NCBI GenBank assembly: GCA_902762335.1
Contig: CACWNZ010000069.1
Location: 1-7,920, forward strand
Origin: an uncultured Ruminococcus sp.
Lineage (GTDB): Bacteria; Bacillota; Clostridia; Oscillospirales; Acutalibacteraceae
Direction of reading: 5' to 3'
DNA length: 7,920 nt
Shown here: positions 5,572-7,920 of the stretch, piece by piece
Layout: every line of letters starts with the position of its first letter
Numbering within the stretch: the first letter of the stretch is position 1
Notes under the pieces: generated by a model
Told to the model about the DNA's origin: nothing
The model's database searches: none
The model's input: the letters and a program-made list of their open reading frames with translations, nothing else
Position numbers and translations under genes: made by a program

Positions 5572-7284
5572 TTACTTAAGAACGATAACGCTGTTGGCGG
5601 GCATGGTGAGCTCCTGACCGTCAAGCTTTATGGTATCGTCGTAGTTATCGGTCGTGCCGAAGTCGCTCTTGCAGTGAGCAAGGAGATAGCCCCTTACCTC
5701 GCTTACCTTGAGCGAATCCTCGGGGATCCTGACCTTTGCCTGCTCATCACCGAGGTTGAACATAACGAGAACGCTTGAGCCCTCGTAGGTGCATACGTAG
5801 CCTGCGGCGGCGTTATTATCAAAGGTCACGGTCTTGAGGTCGCCCCTTGCAATTTCGGGATTCTGATTTCTGAGAGCTATCACTCTCTTGTAGAAATTGA
5901 GAAGCGAATCCTTGTCCTTCTGCGCGGACTCTACCGATATAGTGGGCTCGTCCTCCATTTTTGTGCCGTCGGGTATTTTCTTGACGTAGCCTTCGTCATT
6001 GTCAAGCGACCATATCATGCCTCTTCTGCGGTCGGGGTCTATCTCGTAGCCCTCCATTTCTATCTCCTCACCGTAATAGATGAAGGGACAGCCCGGAGCA
6101 AGCATATACATAGCCGCAGCAAGTCTCATTCTTGTGCCGTTTACAAGGAAGCCAGAGGCTCTGTTTGTGTCGTGATTGGAGAGGAACTTTGCGTCTATCG
6201 CATCGGGATTCTTCTCCTTTATCTGATCCTGCCAATTGGAAACGTACTCAACGTAGGACTTTGCATCCTTGCCGTTTACATAAACGTTGACCTTGCCTGA
6301 AGAGCCCTGTGTGCCGAAGTTGAAGAAGCTGTCGATACCCGACTTGTAGTAATCAACTATAGTGGTGGGGCTGTCCCAGCACTCGCCTACCATGTAAACG
6401 TCGGGCTTGACCGTCTTGGCATAATCATAGAGCCACTTGAGGTCCTCTATAGAGCCGTCGTGGTCGTGTCTGCCCTTAACGCCGTCTACGCTTTCAAACC
6501 ACATAACCGCATCAAGACGGAAGCCGTCAACGCCCATGTCGAGCCAATACTTCATTATCTTTTCAAGCTCGGCTCTGAGCTCGGGATTCTTAAGGTTGAG
6601 GTCGGGCATGGTAGATACGAAATCGCTCTCATAATACCAATCGCCTACGCCTGCCTGTGTCCAGCCGTCTATGTTCTTGCCTTCTTCAAAGTGATAATAC
6701 TGAGCATAGCCGTCGGTCTTGCCCTCTTTGAGCTCATCAAGAGCCTTTGTAAACCATTCGTTCTTATTTGAAGAATGATTGACAACGAGGTCGATGATAA
6801 TATTTATTCCGCGTTTATGAGCCTCGTCAAGCAGCTTCTTGAAATCGTCGTTGGTGCCGAAAACGTCATCAACGGTATAATAATCAACGACGTCATACTT
6901 ATGATAGCTCGGAGACTCCATTATAGGCGTCAGCCAGATGCCGTCAATACCGAGGTCGTCCGTCGTTTTGGGGTCGCCGTCGTTAAGATAGTCAAGCTTA
7001 GAGATTATTCCGTTTATATCGCCCTTGCCGTTGCCGTCGGAATCGCAGAACGAATAGGGGAATATCTCATAGAAGGTCCTGTACTTATCGGTGGAATACT
7101 TATAATCCACGGTAGTAAAGCCGCCGTCCTCGGGTATATTGGACGCCCCCGTACCTGCTGAGGAAGCCGCCGTACCGTTGTTTGAGCTGCCGCCGTTAGA
7201 ACTGCTGCCGCCGCAGCCGCAGAGGGCTGTAGTACCCAGAAGGCAGGCAGCAAGGATCGCAGAGGTAATTCTGATCTTTGACAT
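5572..7284 (-). CDS. Surface lipoprotein alpha-amylase family glycosidase (GH13, probably subfamily 36)
   Basis: This 570-residue enzyme should hydrolyse alpha-1,4-glucosidic bonds in starch or maltodextrins outside the membrane. A lipoprotein signal peptide ends in LCG-C with lipid-modified Cys24. A Gly/Ser/Asn/Ala linker (25-50) and the barrel (from about 68) follow. The GH13 regions are complete: DLVVNH (165-170), GFRLDAV with nucleophile Asp258, VGECW with acid/base Glu301, and SNHDTNR with Asp372. The DSDGNGKGD loop (81-89) resembles the Ca-binding loop of this family. MPDLN (226-230) is the fifth-region signature associated with GH13_36, intermediate between oligo-1,6-glucosidase and neopullulanase types. 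A short beta domain ends the protein, and no starch-binding module is seen. The start has AAGGAG (7298-7293) 8 bases upstream. It follows a MalG-type permease gene, supporting a maltodextrin operon. Exact product specificity cannot be read from sequence. Confidence 0.93.
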   Translation of the reverse strand: MSKIRITSAILAACLLGTTALCGCGGSSSNGGSSNNGTAASSAGTGASNIPEDGGFTTVDYKYSTDKYRTFYEIFPYSFCDSDGNGKGDINGIISKLDYLNDGDPKTTDDLGIDGIWLTPIMESPSYHKYDVVDYYTVDDVFGTNDDFKKLLDEAHKRGINIIIDLVVNHSSNKNEWFTKALDELKEGKTDGYAQYYHFEEGKNIDGWTQAGVGDWYYESDFVSTMPDLNLKNPELRAELEKIMKYWLDMGVDGFRLDAVMWFESVDGVKGRHDHDGSIEDLKWLYDYAKTVKPDVYMVGECWDSPTTIVDYYKSGIDSFFNFGTQGSSGKVNVYVNGKDAKSYVEYVSNWQDQIKEKNPDAIDAKFLSNHDTNRASGFLVNGTRMRLAAAMYMLAPGCPFIYYGEEIEMEGYEIDPDRRRGMIWSLDNDEGYVKKIPDGTKMEDEPTISVESAQKDKDSLLNFYKRVIALRNQNPEIARGDLKTVTFDNNAAAGYVCTYEGSSVLVMFNLGDEQAKVRIPEDSLKVSEVRGYLLAHCKSDFGTTDNYDDTIKLDGQELTMPANSVIVLK

Positions 7285-7310
7285 AAAACACTCTCCTTAC
7301 ATGTATGAAT

Positions 7311-7338
7311 AAAGCAGGGAGCGCGAGCCCCCTGCTTT
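7311..7338 (-). other. Intercistronic hairpin between permease and amylase genes
   Basis: AAAGCAGGG (7311-7319) pairs perfectly over 9 bp with CCCTGCTTT (7330-7338). Two more G-C pairs are possible inside the loop. On the minus strand it is followed by TTTATTC, so it could act as a partial terminator or as a stabiliser that sets different levels for the permease and the amylase. It lies 10 bases after the permease stop and 12 bases before the amylase ribosome binding site. Confidence 0.6.
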
Positions 7339-7348
7339 GAGCTTGAGA

Positions 7349-7920
7349 TCAACCCTTTACAGCACCGCCTGTTACGCCGCCAACGTAGAATCTCTGCATG
7401 ATAACGAAGAGTATCGTTATCGGGATAGCTATGAGAACAGCGCCTGCGCAGAAGGTTGTAAAGTATCTGCTTATATGCTCATTGTCGAGCAGTTTGTAAA
7501 GACCGACTGCAACGGTGAAGTTCTCGGTGCTGTCCTTCATGAAGTAGCTTACAAAGATGTAGTCTGCCCACGGACCGAGGAAGGTCGTAAGCGCGGTATA
7601 AACTATGATAGGCTTTGAAAGCGGAAGGATAATTACCCAGAATATTCTGTTACTCGTTGCGCCGTCTATTCGGGCAGCCTCGTCAAGGGATCGCGGGATC
7701 GTATCGAAGAAGCCCTTTGCTACCTGATATCCGAGACCTGCGCCTGCGGAATATACTATAACGAGAGCCATGAGCTGACCTTCGAGGTGGAAGATCTCCA
7801 TGATGCTGTATGTAGCCGCCATTGACATGAAGCCGGGGAACATACCGAGGATAAGTCCCAGATTAAGGAGCTTTCTGCGGCTCTTGAAACGGAGTCTTGA
7901 AAGCGTGTAGCTGACCATGA
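7349..7920 (-). CDS. malG: Maltose/maltodextrin-type ABC importer permease, C-terminal part (cut by window edge)
   Basis: These 190 or so residues are the C-terminal two thirds of an inner-membrane permease of the MalG type; full members are about 280 residues. The EAA loop that contacts the ATPase is clear (SLDEAARIDGATSNRIFWVI, ending in LPLSKP). GPWADYIF and the C-terminal GGVTGGAVKG are typical of MalG/GanQ permeases. Four or five helices are visible. An ATG at 7918 is an internal Met by comparison with the family (the SYTLSRLRFKSR stretch lies mid-protein), so the true start is beyond the window. The gene sits 64 bases before the lipoprotein amylase on the same strand. Maltodextrin uptake is therefore the likely role, though galacto-oligosaccharide transport cannot be excluded from this fragment. 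Confidence 0.88.
   Translation of the reverse strand, partial: MVSYTLSRLRFKSRRKLLNLGLILGMFPGFMSMAATYSIMEIFHLEGQLMALVIVYSAGAGLGYQVAKGFFDTIPRSLDEAARIDGATSNRIFWVIILPLSKPIIVYTALTTFLGPWADYIFVSYFMKDSTENFTVAVGLYKLLDNEHISRYFTTFCAGAVLIAIPITILFVIMQRFYVGGVTGGAVKG

Noticed and set aside
5397..5624. Minus-strand open frame of 75 codons in the convergent gap
   Set aside because: It runs through the bidirectional terminator and overlaps the amylase end. There is no ribosome binding site and no recognisable protein.

Overview
The window looks like chromosomal DNA from a Gram-positive gut-type Firmicute, most likely a Ruminococcus-like member of the Oscillospiraceae. This is inferred from mid-range base composition, purine-rich AGGAG-type ribosome binding sites, Firmicute-style ABC exporter genes, a surface lipoprotein of the GH13 amylase family next to a maltose-type permease, and a 5S-like sequence closest to the Bacillus/Clostridium type. 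No phage, insertion sequence, tRNA or CRISPR signal was seen.

Layout from left to right. Positions 1-958 (minus) hold the first 319 codons of peptide chain release factor 3 (prfC), cut by the left edge. Behind it, in transcription order, sit a strong hairpin terminator and a 5'-truncated 5S rRNA-like sequence. That sequence is placed directly under a perfect consensus sigma-A promoter (TTGACA, 17 bp, TGC-TATAAT). Positions 1277-3654 (minus) hold a two-gene ABC exporter, an ATPase and a roughly 12-helix permease joined by a 4-base ATGA overlap. A 249-bp divergent intergenic region carries one promoter candidate for each direction. Positions 3904-5390 (plus) hold a membrane-anchored L,D-transpeptidase (YkuD) family protein whose catalytic His and Cys positions are Gln and Ser. 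It is followed, after a 9+5-bp hairpin, by a small four-helix membrane protein. A bidirectional terminator separates these from a convergent sugar-use cluster on the minus strand (5572-7920): a lipoprotein alpha-amylase-family enzyme (GH13, probably subfamily 36) and, upstream of it, the C-terminal part of a MalG-type sugar permease cut by the right edge.

Functionally, the right end fits a maltodextrin module in which a surface glycosidase trims starch oligosaccharides and an ABC importer takes up the products. The middle is envelope related (exporter, YkuD-fold protein, small membrane protein). The left end is translation related. The two observations most worth following are the promoter-driven truncated 5S element upstream of prfC and the YkuD-family protein that has lost both catalytic residues while keeping the rest of the domain. 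Both rest on the sequence alone and on family knowledge; no searches were run.
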